DNA of 64,000 bases from Rugamonas violacea (GCF_016461825.1 NZ_JAEMNU010000083.1:1-64000); one strand, 5' to 3'. Numbered from the stretch's first letter, positions 25,877 to 37,974 are shown. Numbers and translations: made by a program. The notes: generated by a model from the sequence alone, not told the origin.

Positions 25877-26950
25877 TCAGGTCAGACTCAGCGGGTAGGA
25901 ACCCAGCACTTTGAAGAAGGCGGCGTTTTCCTGCAACTCGGCCAAGGCACGCGCCACGGCGGCGTCGTGGACATGGCCCTCGACGTCGACATAGAAGTAG
26001 TACTCCCAGGTGCCGATGCGCGCCGGGCGGGACTCGAAGCGGGTCATCGACACGCCGTGCTTGGCCAGCGGCGCCAGCAACTGATAAACGGCGCCGGCCT
26101 TGTTCGGCACCGCCAGCACCAGCGAGGTCTGATCCTGACCCGACGGGTTGGTCTGCAGATGGCCGACGATGGCGAAGCGGGTGCGGTTGTGCGGGTCGTC
26201 CTGGATGTGCGCCTTGACCACGCCCAGTTGGTACTGCTCGCCCGCCATCTCGCTGGCGATCGCCGCGATGCTGGCGTCGGCGCTGGCCATGCGCGCCGCC
26301 TCGGCGTTGGAGGCGACCGCGCGCCGCTCGATGTTCGGGTGGTTCAGGTTCAGCCACACCTGGCACTGCGCCAGCGCCTGCGAGTGGGCGCAGATCACCT
26401 TGACGCCGTCCATGCCGCCGGTCTTGGTCATCAGGCTGTGGTGCACGGCGATCGCCACCTCGCCACTGATCAGCAGCGAGGTTTGCAGCATCAGGTCGAG
26501 CGTGCGGTTGATCGCGCCTTCGGAGGAGTTCTCCACCGGGACCACGCCGAAGTCGGCGGTGCCGGCCTCGGTGGCGCGGAACACCTCGTCGATCGAGGCG
26601 CAGGGCAGGCCTTCGACGGCGCTGCCGAACTGCTGGTAGACGGCCTGCTCGCTGAAGGTGCCGGCCGGGCCGAGGAAGGCCACGGTGACGCGCTTTTCCA
26701 GCGAACGGCAGGCCGACATGATCTCGCGGAAGATGGTCTGCACCTCGTGGTTGCCCATCGGGCCGGGGTTGCGATCGGCCACGCCGCGCAGCACCTGGGC
26801 TTCGCGCTCGGGGCGGAACACCGGTGCCTTGGTCTCGGCCTTGACGTGGCCGACTTCCTGCGCCACCTTGGCGCGGCGGTTCAGCAGGTCGAGGATTTGC
26901 GCGTCGATCGAATCGATCTGCTCGCGCAAGGGTTTCAATTTATCAGTCAT
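25877..26950 (-). CDS. pheA: Bifunctional chorismate mutase / prephenate dehydratase
   Basis: A 357-residue P-protein for phenylalanine synthesis. Residues 1-90 form an AroQ chorismate mutase (LREQIDSIDAQILDLLNRRAK, EREAQVLRGVADRNPGP). Residues about 95-270 form prephenate dehydratase with the TRF motif in HNRTRFAIVG. Residues about 280-350 form the ACT domain with the ESRP motif, the phenylalanine feedback site. I chose the ATG at 26948-26950, as the longer frame runs into the end of serC and adds a low-complexity peptide. No strong ribosome site is visible, so it may be coupled to serC. Confidence 0.95.
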   Translation of the reverse strand: MTDKLKPLREQIDSIDAQILDLLNRRAKVAQEVGHVKAETKAPVFRPEREAQVLRGVADRNPGPMGNHEVQTIFREIMSACRSLEKRVTVAFLGPAGTFSEQAVYQQFGSAVEGLPCASIDEVFRATEAGTADFGVVPVENSSEGAINRTLDLMLQTSLLISGEVAIAVHHSLMTKTGGMDGVKVICAHSQALAQCQVWLNLNHPNIERRAVASNAEAARMASADASIAAIASEMAGEQYQLGVVKAHIQDDPHNRTRFAIVGHLQTNPSGQDQTSLVLAVPNKAGAVYQLLAPLAKHGVSMTRFESRPARIGTWEYYFYVDVEGHVHDAAVARALAELQENAAFFKVLGSYPLSLT

Positions 26951-27041
26951 GGTGTGCGTAGTGTCAGTGTCGTTGTGCCGGAGCGCGAGCGGCTGCCCGG
27001 CCGCCCCGGCCTTTGATGGTGCGTGCGGCGCTGGAGGGGTA

Positions 27042-28130
27042 TCAGCGGCCGGCAAACTCGTTCAAATAATCGACCAGGGCTTGTACGCCCTCGATTGGCA
27101 TCGCGTTGTAGATCGATGCGCGCATACCGCCGACGGACTTGTGGCCCTTCAGTTGCAGCAGGCCGCGCTGTTTGGCGCCGGCCAGGAATGCTTCGTTCTT
27201 GCTTTCGTCGCGCAGGTAGAATGGCACGTTCATGCGCGAGCGGTATTCTTTGGCGACGCGGTTCTGGTAAAAGTCGTCGGCGTCCAGGGCGGCGTACAGC
27301 AGCTCGGCCTTGGCGATGTTGCGGCGCTCCATCGCGGCCACGCCGCCCTGCTGTTTGAGCCACTGGAACACCAGGCCGGCGATGTAGATCGCGTAGGTCG
27401 GCGGCGTGTTGTACATCGACTCGTTGTCGGCGACGATCTTCCAATCGAAGGCCGACGGGCAGATCGGCAACGCCTTGCCGAGCAGGTCTTCGCGCACGAT
27501 GACCAGGGTCAGGCCGGCCGGGCCGATGTTCTTTTGCGCGCCGCCGAAGATCACCCCGTAGCGCGACACGTCGACCGGGCGCGACAAAATATGCGAGCTC
27601 ATGTCGGCGACGATGGTGGCGCCGGCCGGCAGTTCCGGCACGAAGTCGTACTCGACGCCGTCGATGGTCTCGTTGGTGCAGATGTGCAGATAGGCGGCGT
27701 CCGGCGTCAGCTTCCACTCGGACTGCGGCGGCACGCCGGTGAAGGCGCCGGCCTGGCCGCTGGCGGCGACGTTGACCTTGGCGTAGCGGGCCGCCTCCTT
27801 GATCGACTTGCCCGACCAGGAGCCGGTGTGGACGAAGTCGATGCTGGCCGGCTGCGCCCTGTGGCCGACCAGGTTGAGCGGCACGATGGCGTTCTGCGCC
27901 AGTCCGCCGCCCTGCATGAAGAGGATCTTGTAGTTGGCCGGCACGGCGAGCAGCTCGCGCAGGTCGCGCTCGGCGGCCTGGTAGATCGAGATGAACTCCG
28001 GGCCGCGATGGCTCATTTCCATGACGGACATGCCGCTGCCGTGCCAGTCGAGCATGTCGGCGGCGGCTTGCGCCAAGACTTCTTTCGGCAAGACGGCGGG
28101 GCCGGCGGAGAAGTTATAGATGTGCGTCAC
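27042..28130 (-). CDS. serC: Phosphoserine aminotransferase
   Basis: A 362-residue PLP enzyme that makes 3-phosphoserine for serine and 4-phosphohydroxythreonine for pyridoxal phosphate. The sequence begins with [16 protein letters not shown], and the PLP Lys is in [15 protein letters not shown]. Conserved [10 protein letters not shown] and [15 protein letters not shown] blocks are present near the C-terminus. Length is exactly typical. It lies between the DUF2059 gene and pheA, a conserved gyrA-serC-pheA order. Confidence 0.97.
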   Translation of the reverse strand: MTHIYNFSAGPAVLPKEVLAQAAADMLDWHGSGMSVMEMSHRGPEFISIYQAAERDLRELLAVPANYKILFMQGGGLAQNAIVPLNLVGHRAQPASIDFVHTGSWSGKSIKEAARYAKVNVAASGQAGAFTGVPPQSEWKLTPDAAYLHICTNETIDGVEYDFVPELPAGATIVADMSSHILSRPVDVSRYGVIFGGAQKNIGPAGLTLVIVREDLLGKALPICPSAFDWKIVADNESMYNTPPTYAIYIAGLVFQWLKQQGGVAAMERRNIAKAELLYAALDADDFYQNRVAKEYRSRMNVPFYLRDESKNEAFLAGAKQRGLLQLKGHKSVGGMRASIYNAMPIEGVQALVDYLNEFAGR

Positions 28131-28156
28131 GGGCTATCCTTATGGTTGGGTTGCGC

Positions 28157-28801
28157 TTATTTCTCGACCTTGTCGGCCGCTTCGGCTTTGCCGGCCGCTT
28201 CGGCCTTGTCGGCCTGGTCGGCCGCCTGCAGCTGCTTCATCAGCGGCGCCATGCGGCGGGCGACGACGCGCTGGCCGATCTGCATGCCTTCGGCCATCAG
28301 CTTGGGCGACAGCGCCAGCATCTTGGCGCCCAGCGCGCTGCGGTAGAACACCGACAGCTGCTCGATCTCGGCGACGTTGAAGTTGGCGGCGTACAGCGGC
28401 GCGATCTCCTCCATCATCTCGTCGACCAGCTTGGGATCGCTGAGGAATTCCTGCAGCGCCTTGACCACGGCGGGCAGGCGCGCCTCGGCCTTGACGATGG
28501 CGACCTGCTTGTCCTGCGGCCCGAGCTGGGGATTGGCGTTGATGCCGGCCTCCATCGAGTTGCGCATCATGGTCGGCAGGTTGTGGGTCATCTGCTGCAT
28601 GCCGGCGCTCATCAGGGCGCGGTAGTTCATCGCCACGAACAGCTCCTTGACGGCGGCGGCGGCGGCCGGCTCGATGGGCTTGGCCGGCGCGGCGGCGGCA
28701 ACTGGCATGGCGGCCGGGGTGTTCTGCGCCCGGGCCGGCGCGCCGGCCAGCAAGAACAAGGCGGCGACGCTGGAAATACTTGCTGCGACGAATTTTTTCA
28801 T
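28157..28801 (-). CDS. DUF2059 exported protein
   Basis: A 214-residue protein with a signal peptide (SSVAALFLLAGAPARA) and a helical DUF2059 domain (ELFVAMNYRALMSAGMQQM, MMEEIAPLYAANFNVAEIEQL, YRSALGAKMLALSPKLM). The C-terminus is Ala/Lys/Glu-rich repeats (DKAEAAGKAEAADK). Function is unknown for the family; a gene of this type commonly lies next to gyrA in this group. It precedes serC by 26 bp. An inverted repeat lies between it and gyrA. Confidence 0.85.
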   Translation of the reverse strand: MKKFVAASISSVAALFLLAGAPARAQNTPAAMPVAAAAPAKPIEPAAAAAVKELFVAMNYRALMSAGMQQMTHNLPTMMRNSMEAGINANPQLGPQDKQVAIVKAEARLPAVVKALQEFLSDPKLVDEMMEEIAPLYAANFNVAEIEQLSVFYRSALGAKMLALSPKLMAEGMQIGQRVVARRMAPLMKQLQAADQADKAEAAGKAEAADKVEK

Positions 28802-28849
28802 GTTGACTGGCGGAATACTCCGCGTTGCGAAGAGGTTGCTGAAAGAAAA

Positions 28850-28902
28850 ACGGGGCCAGTGTTTATTGTCGCATCATTCCGCGAAAAAAACCCTGACCCC
28901 GT
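28850..28902. repeat. 53-bp imperfect inverted repeat downstream of gyrA
   Basis: The 15-bp arms ACGGGGCCAGTGTTT and (complement) ACGGGGTCAGGGTTT match at 13 of 15 bases around a 23-bp middle. It sits between gyrA and the DUF2059 gene and resembles the GGGGTC palindromes elsewhere in the window. Confidence 0.75.
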
Positions 28903-28944
28903 CCGCCCCGGCCGCGCTGGGCGCCGGGGCATGCTGTGTTGCGC

Positions 28945-31614
<2,670 letters not shown>

Positions 31615-32184
31615 TGGCGGGTCGACTGATCTTTGACTGTGGTTAACTTATCTTTTAAGCAATGAATGCCGCACTGAAGCATGCCTGAGCCGTCCCGCCG
31701 GCGCGCCCCGGGGGCCGCGTGCTGGACAGTCAAGCCTGCGATTTTAGCATGCGCGCCCGGCAACTAGCGCATTTCCGCCTTGCGCCGCCGCGCCCCGGCC
31801 GTTGCCGGCGGGAACGGAGCCAGCGCCGGCGCGGCGCGGCGCGCCGCGCGGCGGCGCCGACCGCCTCCATGCCCTGCCGCCACCCCGCCGCGCTCCCGTC
31901 CGACTCTTGTGCATAAGGCACGGATGTAATCGCGATGACACAATTTTCGCTTATGATCCTCCTTCGCGTTGCAACAAAACAACATTTTGGTCGGAATCGC
32001 AGCGGGTTTGATTTACCCCCGAACGTGCGGCAAGATCGCGTGTGGCAAAATGGACTGGAAGTCAATTGCTTGTTTCGCAATCGGGAGACCGTCGCGATTT
32101 GCTGCGTGATGGTAGAATTCGCCCCATGCATCACTACGTCGCGCAGTTTTTCTGCGGATATCACCCCCCGAAAGGAAGAAAAAT
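31615..32184. other. Divergent intergenic region between gyrA and ompA
   Basis: About 570 bp with no supportable gene. The left 130 bp must hold the gyrA promoter. The middle (31770-31900) is very GC-rich with Ala/Arg-rich open frames that look like chance. The right part is AT-richer and should hold the ompA promoter; a TAGAAT box (32114-32119) is a possible -10, without a good -35. Confidence 0.5.
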
Positions 32185-32901
32185 ATGAAGAAACTTATTT
32201 CGATTTTGGCTGTGTCGGCCGCATTTGCAGGTTCGGCAATCGCTCAAACTCAACCGACCACCCCGCCGTTCGCTCCTGTGACCCAGGACATCAAGGCCGC
32301 CACCCCGAAAAGCGCTTACGTGCAGGACGCCCGTGGCGTCATCGCCCGTGACCCGTTCGGCCTGTGCTGGCGCACCGGCTACTGGACCCCGGCCGATGCC
32401 GTTCCAGGTTGCGATCTGCCACTGTGCAACGAAGGCGAAAAACTGGAAAACGGCAAATGCGTCGCTCCAGCACCAGCGCCAGCCGCTCCGGCACCGGCAC
32501 CGGCACCAGCTCCTGTCGTCGCGCCAGTCGTGATCGCACCGACCTCGGAAAAAGTCAGCTTCGCCGCCGACGCCCTGTTCGACTTCGACAAAGCCGTACT
32601 GAAGCCAGAAGGCAAAGCCAAGCTGGACGACCTGACCTCGAAACTGGGCAGCATCAAACTGGAAGTCATCATCGCTGTCGGCCACACCGACTCCGTGGGC
32701 ACCGATGCTTACAACCAAAAACTGTCGATCCGTCGCGCTGAAGCCGTCAAGGCCTACATCGTGTCGAAAAACGTCGAAACCAACCGCGTTTACACCGAAG
32801 GCAAGGGCGAGAAACAACCAGTGGCAGACAACAAGTCCGCTGAAGGCCGCGCCAAAAACCGTCGCGTTGAAATCGAAGTCGTCGGCACCCGCGCCAAGTA
32901 A
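32185..32901 (+). CDS. ompA: OmpA-family outer-membrane/peptidoglycan protein
   Basis: A 238-residue exported protein. A signal peptide (LISILAVSAAFAGSAIA) is followed by a short Cys-containing region (GLCWRTGYWTPADAVPGCDL, PLCNEGEKLENGKC), a Pro/Ala hinge, and a C-terminal OmpA peptidoglycan-binding domain (LFDFDKAVLKPEGKAKLDDL, VGHTDSVGTDAYNQKLS, KNRRVEIEVVG). The eight-strand barrel of E. coli OmpA is missing, as in the short OmpA proteins of Burkholderiales. The ribosome site GAAAGGAAG is strong, and codon use differs from neighbours (many A-ending codons), pointing to high expression. A strong terminator follows. Confidence 0.92.
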   Translation: MKKLISILAVSAAFAGSAIAQTQPTTPPFAPVTQDIKAATPKSAYVQDARGVIARDPFGLCWRTGYWTPADAVPGCDLPLCNEGEKLENGKCVAPAPAPAAPAPAPAPAPVVAPVVIAPTSEKVSFAADALFDFDKAVLKPEGKAKLDDLTSKLGSIKLEVIIAVGHTDSVGTDAYNQKLSIRRAEAVKAYIVSKNVETNRVYTEGKGEKQPVADNKSAEGRAKNRRVEIEVVGTRAK

Positions 32902-32954
32902 TTGACGCAGTGGCCAGGCCGGTCCGCTCCCCGGAGCGCCGCGCCCGACACATC

Positions 32955-32981
32955 AACCCCGCCTCGTGCGGGGTTTTTTTT
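32955..32981 (+). terminator. Rho-independent terminator of ompA
   Basis: The stem AACCCCGC/GCGGGGTT with a five-base loop is followed by eight T. It lies 54 bp after the ompA stop. Confidence 0.92.
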
Positions 32982-33061
32982 GGCCCGCCGCCGGCGCGGC
33001 GCGGCGGTTTTTTTAGCCGCCCCGCTTGGGAACGGGACGATTTGCCGTTATTATTCACCCC

Positions 33062-33757
33062 ATGAACGCCGACCCCCTAGAACTGCAAAAATTCAGTGAG
33101 CTGGCCCACCGCTGGTGGGACCCCACTTCCGAGTTTCGTCCGCTGCACGAAATCAATCCGCTGCGCCTCGAGTGGATCAACGCGCGCGCCCCGCTGGCGG
33201 GCAAGAACGTGATCGACATTGGCTGCGGCGGCGGCATCCTGAGCGAATCGATGGCGCGCAAGGGCGCCCGCGTGACCGGCATCGACCTGGCCGAAAAAGC
33301 CCTCAAGGTGGCCGACCTGCACAGCCTGGAATCCGGCGTGCAGGTGCGCTACAAGCTGATCGCCGCCGAGGACATGGCGGCGCAGGAGGCCGGCCAGTAC
33401 GACGTGGTGACCTGCATGGAAATGCTGGAACACGTGCCCGACCCGGCCGCCATCGTGCGCGCCGCCGCCAGCCTGGTCAAACCGGGCGGCCAGGTGTTCT
33501 TCTCCACGCTGAACCGCAACTTCAAGGCCTACCTGTTCGCCGTGCTGGGCGCCGAGTACCTGCTGCGCATGCTGCCCAAGGGCACCCACGACTACGAGAA
33601 GTTCATCACCCCGGCCGAGCTGTCGCAGTTCATCCGCAGCGCCGGCCTGGAGCTGAACGGCATGAAGGGCCTCGGCTACAATCCGCTGAGCAAGCTGTAT
33701 TCGCTCAACGACGACACCAGCGTCAACTACATGGTCGCCACCAGCCGAGCGCTGTAA
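33062..33757 (+). CDS. ubiG: UbiG, bifunctional ubiquinone O-methyltransferase
   Basis: A 231-residue SAM-dependent methyltransferase for both O-methylation steps of ubiquinone synthesis. It starts [19 protein letters not shown], a UbiG hallmark, with SAM motif [17 protein letters not shown], then [11 protein letters not shown]. The ATG at 33062-33064 gives the standard N-terminus; an upstream in-frame ATG would add 12 residues not typical of the family. It lies 66 bp before gph, a conserved pair in this group. Confidence 0.96.
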   Translation: MNADPLELQKFSELAHRWWDPTSEFRPLHEINPLRLEWINARAPLAGKNVIDIGCGGGILSESMARKGARVTGIDLAEKALKVADLHSLESGVQVRYKLIAAEDMAAQEAGQYDVVTCMEMLEHVPDPAAIVRAAASLVKPGGQVFFSTLNRNFKAYLFAVLGAEYLLRMLPKGTHDYEKFITPAELSQFIRSAGLELNGMKGLGYNPLSKLYSLNDDTSVNYMVATSRAL

Positions 33758-33823
33758 GCCGCCCAACACGAGGGCGGCGCACGCCGCCCCCCTCCTATTT
33801 CGCCCCCTTCCGCCACCGCCGCC

Positions 33824-34522
33824 ATGAGCCTTCCGACCACCCCGCCCCGCGCCATCCTGTTCGACCTCGACGGCACCCTGGCCGACACCGCGCCCGACCT
33901 GGCCGCCGCCGTCAACCTGCTGCGCACCGCGCGCGGCCTGGCGCCGACCGACTACGCGCTGCTGCGGCCGACCGCCTCGGCCGGCGCGCGCGGCATGATC
34001 GGCGCGGCCTTCGGCCTGAAGCCGCAGGACGAGGGCTTCGTCGCCCTGCGCGACGGCTTCTTCGACAACTACCAGGCCGCCATCGCCGTCCACAGCAGCC
34101 TGTTCGACGGCGTCGCCGAGCTGCTGGCCGGCATCGAGCAGGCCGGCCTGGCCTGGGGCATCGTCACCAACAAGCCGGCCCGTTTCACCGACCCGCTGCT
34201 GCCGCAGATCGGCCTGCAGCACGCCGGCTGCGTCGTCTCGGGCGACACCACGGCGCACGCCAAGCCGCATCCGGCGCCGCTGCTGGAAGCGGCCAACCGG
34301 CTCGGCCTGGCGCCCGAGCAATGCTGGTATGTCGGCGACGACCTGCGCGACATCCAGGCCGGCAGCGCCGCCGGCATGCGCACGGTGGCCTGCGGCTGGG
34401 GTTACTGCGGCCCGCACGAGCCGCTGGACTGGAACGCCGACCATCTGCTGGCCAGCCCGCTGAGCCTGCTCGACCTGCTGCGCCAGAGCCTGGCCGCCAG
34501 CGGCGCGGCATTGGCCGCCTGA
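33824..34522 (+). CDS. gph: Phosphoglycolate phosphatase (HAD family)
   Basis: A 232-residue HAD-superfamily phosphatase that removes phosphate from 2-phosphoglycolate. Motif I is LFDLDGTLADTAPDL, motif II is VTNKPARF, and motif III/IV is KPHPAPLLEAA with WYVGDDLRDIQAG. Length is right for Gph. The protein ends LAASGAALAA, and the stop codon TGA is itself part of a 12-bp tandem repeat that continues downstream in the same frame, so repeat loss or change could extend the C-terminus. The neighbour ubiG supports the name. Confidence 0.93.
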   Translation: MSLPTTPPRAILFDLDGTLADTAPDLAAAVNLLRTARGLAPTDYALLRPTASAGARGMIGAAFGLKPQDEGFVALRDGFFDNYQAAIAVHSSLFDGVAELLAGIEQAGLAWGIVTNKPARFTDPLLPQIGLQHAGCVVSGDTTAHAKPHPAPLLEAANRLGLAPEQCWYVGDDLRDIQAGSAAGMRTVACGWGYCGPHEPLDWNADHLLASPLSLLDLLRQSLAASGAALAA

Positions 34523-34627
34523 GCGGCCGCCTGGTTGGCCGCCTGAGCGGCCGCCTGGTTGGCCGCCTGGTTGGCCGCCTGAGCGGCCGCCTGGTTGGCC
34601 GCCTGGTTGGCCGCCTGAGCGGCCGCC
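34513..34627. repeat. 12-bp tandem array over the gph stop codon
   Basis: Nine full units plus a part. Two forms alternate: GGCCGCCTGAGC and GGCCGCCTGGTT. The first unit overlaps the last codons and stop (TGA) of gph. All units are in frame with gph, and the second form has TGG (Trp) where the first has the stop. Confidence 0.92.
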
Positions 34628-34692
34628 CACGTTGCGCATGCCGTACCCGGCTGGTCGTCCCGACAAGCCGAGCGCGGCCACTAATTCTGCCG

Positions 34693-34720
34693 TTGCCCCG
34701 CCCCCTCATCTACGTATAAT
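34693..34720 (+). promoter_or_regulatory. Candidate sigma70 promoter
   Basis: TTGCCC (34693-34698) and a perfect TATAAT (34715-34720) are 16 bp apart. The -10 lies in a short inverted repeat TACGT/ACGTA. It would give a leader of nearly 300 bases before the gene at 35017. Confidence 0.5.
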
Positions 34721-34940
34721 CACGTATCTTTCCGCATGCCATCGTCCGCGCCCGCCGGCGCCGCCGACCGAATTAACATGCAACAAGTGGTGTTGTTAAA
34801 AAACATTTCCCCCTTGTTTATTCGCCCAGCACCGTTAGAATAACGCCAAGTTTCGCCATTGTGGCCCGCGCCCCCGCCCTGCGCCGGCCACTCGCATTGC
34901 GGCGTCAGATAAGCCACTACGGCAAGAGGTAATTGCCGAG

Positions 34941-34969
34941 TGGAAATATCACCGAGTCCGTACTATACT
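34941..34969 (+). promoter_or_regulatory. Candidate sigma70 promoter for the gene at 35017
   Basis: TGGAAA (34941-34946) and TATACT (34964-34969) are 17 bp apart, 47 bases before the chosen ATG. The rest of the 34628-35016 gap, about 390 bp, shows no gene. Confidence 0.45.
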
Positions 34970-35016
34970 GAGACAAGTAGTAAAAAATGCCAACCCCAAA
35001 CCCTGGAGCATTGACC

Positions 35017-36048
35017 ATGACAAGCGATTATCCCGACCTAATCGCGGACATCCCCGAGCCCTACAGCGAGCTGATGCCGGACATGCCGGTGCGCACCAGC
35101 GCGCCGCAGACCTGGAACGTCACCGTGGCTGACGCCAAATTCCATTGGTACGACCTGATCGCCGGCTTCCCGGCCGTGCCGGACATCCGCGACCCGGTCG
35201 GACGCTATCTGCGCCGCATGCAGTTCGACCTTGAGGCGGCGGTGGAGAAGCGGCTGATCTATTGCGTGGTCAACCGCCCGATCATTCGCCTCGACCCCAG
35301 CCGCAGCGTACAGTGGGGCTTCTTCTCGCTCAAGCTGACGCTGCCGGTGCTGGTCGGCGTCGAGCAGAAGCGCGACACGCTCACCATCGAGCTGAGCGTG
35401 CCGATGGCGGCGACGCTGAAGAAGCCGTCGGTGTCGCTCAACGAGCGCTTCGTCACCTTCAATTGGGGCGGCTTGATCGAGGCCCGTTCCATCCACGACA
35501 TCCTGCAGGACTATCCCAACCAGTTCACCGCGCCGAGCACGGTGCGCTACGTCGGCCAGACGCGCGACCCGGCCGGCCGCCTGGCCAAGGCCCGCCTGAC
35601 GGCGGTGCAGCGGGTGCACCAGAAGTACAGCGAGGACCAGGACACGCTGCTGCTGGTGCAGCGCATGAGCGTCGAAGTGCTGTCCGAGCAGGGCGACCCG
35701 GCCGAGCTGTCCGCCAATCAGAACGCGGTGGCCGCCGACGCGCTGCAGAAGGACCGCATGGACCTGGTCGAATGCACGCTGATCCGCTACTTCGAGGGCG
35801 AGCAGATGCGCGGCCGCCTGGAGCCGGAACTGCAGATGCGGCGCGAGCGGGTGCGCGAGATCGGCGCCGCCAACAATCTGCAGCAGTTCCGCATCGACCT
35901 GCGCCTGGAGGGCGCCGACAACTACCACGACCTGATGTCCGAGCATGCCGCCATGTCGCGCAGCCACGTGCTCGACTGCCGCATCGTCGACGGTGAAATC
36001 GCGATCACCCGCGTGCCGGACAAGGCCGCGCCGGCCGGCAAGCACTAG
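35017..36048 (+). CDS. Unknown cytoplasmic protein with a YVGQT motif
   Basis: A 343-residue protein I do not recognise. No signal peptide or membrane helix is seen. I chose the ATG at 35017-35019 because GGAG lies eight bases upstream; the ATG ten codons earlier has no such site. A short segment STVRYVGQTRDPAGRLAKAR resembles the beginning of GIY-YIG-type folds, but the catalytic remainder is not clear, so this is weak. The rest has beta-like stretches (WGFFSLKLTLPVLVGVEQ) and a charged helical region (MRRERVREIGAANN). It has its own promoter candidates and a palindromic terminator-like repeat downstream, so it is probably a single-gene unit. Confidence 0.75.
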   Translation: MTSDYPDLIADIPEPYSELMPDMPVRTSAPQTWNVTVADAKFHWYDLIAGFPAVPDIRDPVGRYLRRMQFDLEAAVEKRLIYCVVNRPIIRLDPSRSVQWGFFSLKLTLPVLVGVEQKRDTLTIELSVPMAATLKKPSVSLNERFVTFNWGGLIEARSIHDILQDYPNQFTAPSTVRYVGQTRDPAGRLAKARLTAVQRVHQKYSEDQDTLLLVQRMSVEVLSEQGDPAELSANQNAVAADALQKDRMDLVECTLIRYFEGEQMRGRLEPELQMRRERVREIGAANNLQQFRIDLRLEGADNYHDLMSEHAAMSRSHVLDCRIVDGEIAITRVPDKAAPAGKH

Positions 36049-36127
36049 GCGCCGCGCGCCAAGTCCAAGCCGACGCCGCCCGGTCCGAGCGCCGGCGGAC
36101 GCAAAAACCACCCCAAGAGCAAGAGCC

Positions 36128-36155
36128 GGGGTCGGACCCCGCGGGGTCCGACCCC
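36128..36155. repeat. 28-bp perfect palindrome between convergent genes
   Basis: GGGGTCGGACCCC and its complement around GC. It lies between the convergent genes at 35017 and 36187 and could act as a bidirectional terminator-like hairpin. It is related to 23349-23375. Confidence 0.88.
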
Positions 36156-36186
36156 AGTTTGCGTCCGGGGTTTTCTCGCCTCGCCC

Positions 36187-37938
36187 CTATGCCGCCGCGA
36201 TCCTGCGGCCGCCGGCCAGTTGCACCTGGTTGCGGCCCAGCTGCTTGGCGCGGTACATCGCCTTGTCCGCCGTGCGGATGAACATCTCGGCGCTCTGCCG
36301 CTCGTCCGGCGCCAGCGTCGCCACGCCGATGCTGACGCTGACGCAGCCGATCGGCGACTCGGCGTGCGGCAGACCGGCCTGCTCCAGCGCCAGGCGGATG
36401 CTCTCGGCCAGCGCGGCGGCCGTCTCCAGGTCGGTGTCGGCGGCCAGCATGACAAACTCCTCGCCGCCATAACGCGCCGCCAGATCGCCGGCGCGGCGGG
36501 CGTGCGCCTGCAACAGGCGGGCCACCCGCAACAGACAGGCGTCGCCCTCCTGGTGGCCGTAGAAATCGTTGTAACTCTTGAAGAAATCGACGTCGATCAT
36601 CAGCAGCGTCAGCGGCTGGCCGCAGCGGCTGGCGCGGTGCAGCTCGGCCTCCAGCACGGCGTCGAAACGGCGCCGGTTGGCGATGCCGGTCAGGCCGTCG
36701 GTCATGCTCAGCGTGGCCAGCTTCTCGTTGGCCAGCTCCAGCTCGTGGGTGCGCGCCGCCACCCGGCTTTCGAGCTGCTCGTGGGCCTGGCCGATGTTGC
36801 CGGCCATCTCGTTGAACTTGCGCGCCAACTGGGCCAGCTCGTCGCGTCCCGTGTAGTCCATGCGCAGGCCGTAGTTGCCGCCCTCGGTGGCGCGCATGAT
36901 GCCGGCCAGCTTCTCCAGCGGCGCCGAGATCGAGCGGGCGATCAGGTAGGCCAGCGCCAGCGCGACCAGGAAGCAGGCCAGGCCGATCAACAGGATCTTG
37001 TCGCGCACCGACTGGGCCTGGGCCAGCAGGCTGTCGTTGGGCAGCGTGCTGACCACGTACCAGTTGGTGCGCGGGATCTGCGTGTAGGCGGCGCGGAAGC
37101 TGGCGCGGCCACGGCCGTCGGCCGCCACGTCCTCGTAGGCGGCGAAGCCGGCGGACTGGCCGTGGCGCAGGCTGGCGCCCACCTCGGCCAGCAGGCCGGC
37201 CGCCAGCGGCGCGCCGTTGGGCCGCTCGCGCGCCTGCACCACGGCGCTGCCGTCGCGGCCGTCGAGGATGAAGATGTCGCTGCCCTCGCCCAGCTGGACG
37301 TTGTCGAAGATGCCGGCGAAGTACAGCGGCCGCACGCCGAGGAACAGGCTGCCGGCCAGCCGGTTGTTGCTCTTGAAGTAGACTTGGCGCAGCATGACGA
37401 GGCTCTTCTGGCCGCCCCACAGTTCCAGCGCGCCCCAGTGCGGCCGGCCGTGGCGCGGCGGCGCGGCGGCGGCGAAGCGCTCCATCGTGCCGCCCAGCTG
37501 GCCCAGCACCTGCGGGTCGAGGATGCGGTTGTCCTTGTCGAGGAAGTACTTCTGGCTGACGTCCTCGAAGGAGCCGTAGCTGTCGAGCAGGATCTTGGTC
37601 AGCTCGGCGCGGGCGCGGCCCTTCTCGGCGGCGTCGTCGACGGCGTAACGCGCCAGCGCCGCCTGCACCCCGTCCGACAGCACCAGCGCCTCGCTGGCCG
37701 TTTCCACCTCGGCCATCTGCAACTGCACGTTCTTGGCCACCTGCTTGACCACCTCGGTGGCGAACAGGCGGGTGCGCCGCTCGATCTCGCGGCTCGACTC
37801 GGCATAGGAGATGTAGCCCGACACCAGCAGCGGCAGCAGCGACAGCAGCGACAGCAGCACGAAGGAGGCGATCAGCCGGTGGCGGATCGACAGCGCGCGC
37901 AGCAAGGTGGTGAGACGATTTTCCAACGACAAGCGCAT
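36187..37938 (-). CDS. Membrane diguanylate cyclase with dCache-like sensor and HAMP
   Basis: A 583-residue protein making c-di-GMP from two GTP. An N-terminal helix (about 22-44), a periplasmic sensor of about 270 residues (LFLGVRPLYFAGIFDN, RTNWYVVSTLPNDSLL), a second helix (ILLIGLACFLVALALAYLI), a HAMP segment and a C-terminal GGDEF domain are visible. The active site reads GGEEF (491-495), and the inhibitory I-site RAGD (482-485) is intact, so product feedback is expected. It starts 36 bp after the binding-lipoprotein gene, so the two are probably co-transcribed and the lipoprotein may present a ligand to the sensor domain. Confidence 0.9.
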   Translation of the reverse strand: MRLSLENRLTTLLRALSIRHRLIASFVLLSLLSLLPLLVSGYISYAESSREIERRTRLFATEVVKQVAKNVQLQMAEVETASEALVLSDGVQAALARYAVDDAAEKGRARAELTKILLDSYGSFEDVSQKYFLDKDNRILDPQVLGQLGGTMERFAAAAPPRHGRPHWGALELWGGQKSLVMLRQVYFKSNNRLAGSLFLGVRPLYFAGIFDNVQLGEGSDIFILDGRDGSAVVQARERPNGAPLAAGLLAEVGASLRHGQSAGFAAYEDVAADGRGRASFRAAYTQIPRTNWYVVSTLPNDSLLAQAQSVRDKILLIGLACFLVALALAYLIARSISAPLEKLAGIMRATEGGNYGLRMDYTGRDELAQLARKFNEMAGNIGQAHEQLESRVAARTHELELANEKLATLSMTDGLTGIANRRRFDAVLEAELHRASRCGQPLTLLMIDVDFFKSYNDFYGHQEGDACLLRVARLLQAHARRAGDLAARYGGEEFVMLAADTDLETAAALAESIRLALEQAGLPHAESPIGCVSVSIGVATLAPDERQSAEMFIRTADKAMYRAKQLGRNQVQLAGGRRIAAA

Positions 37939-37974
37939 GCTCGAACTTTCGAAAAAATGCCGGGCGCGGTGGCC

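Noticed and set aside
31730..32164. Minus-strand open frame of about 144 codons between gyrA and ompA
   Set aside because: Low-complexity Arg/Ala content, no ribosome site, and it would cover both divergent promoters.
35017..36048. Calling this gene a GIY-YIG nuclease
   Set aside because: Only one short patch resembles the fold start; the catalytic Arg and Glu could not be placed.
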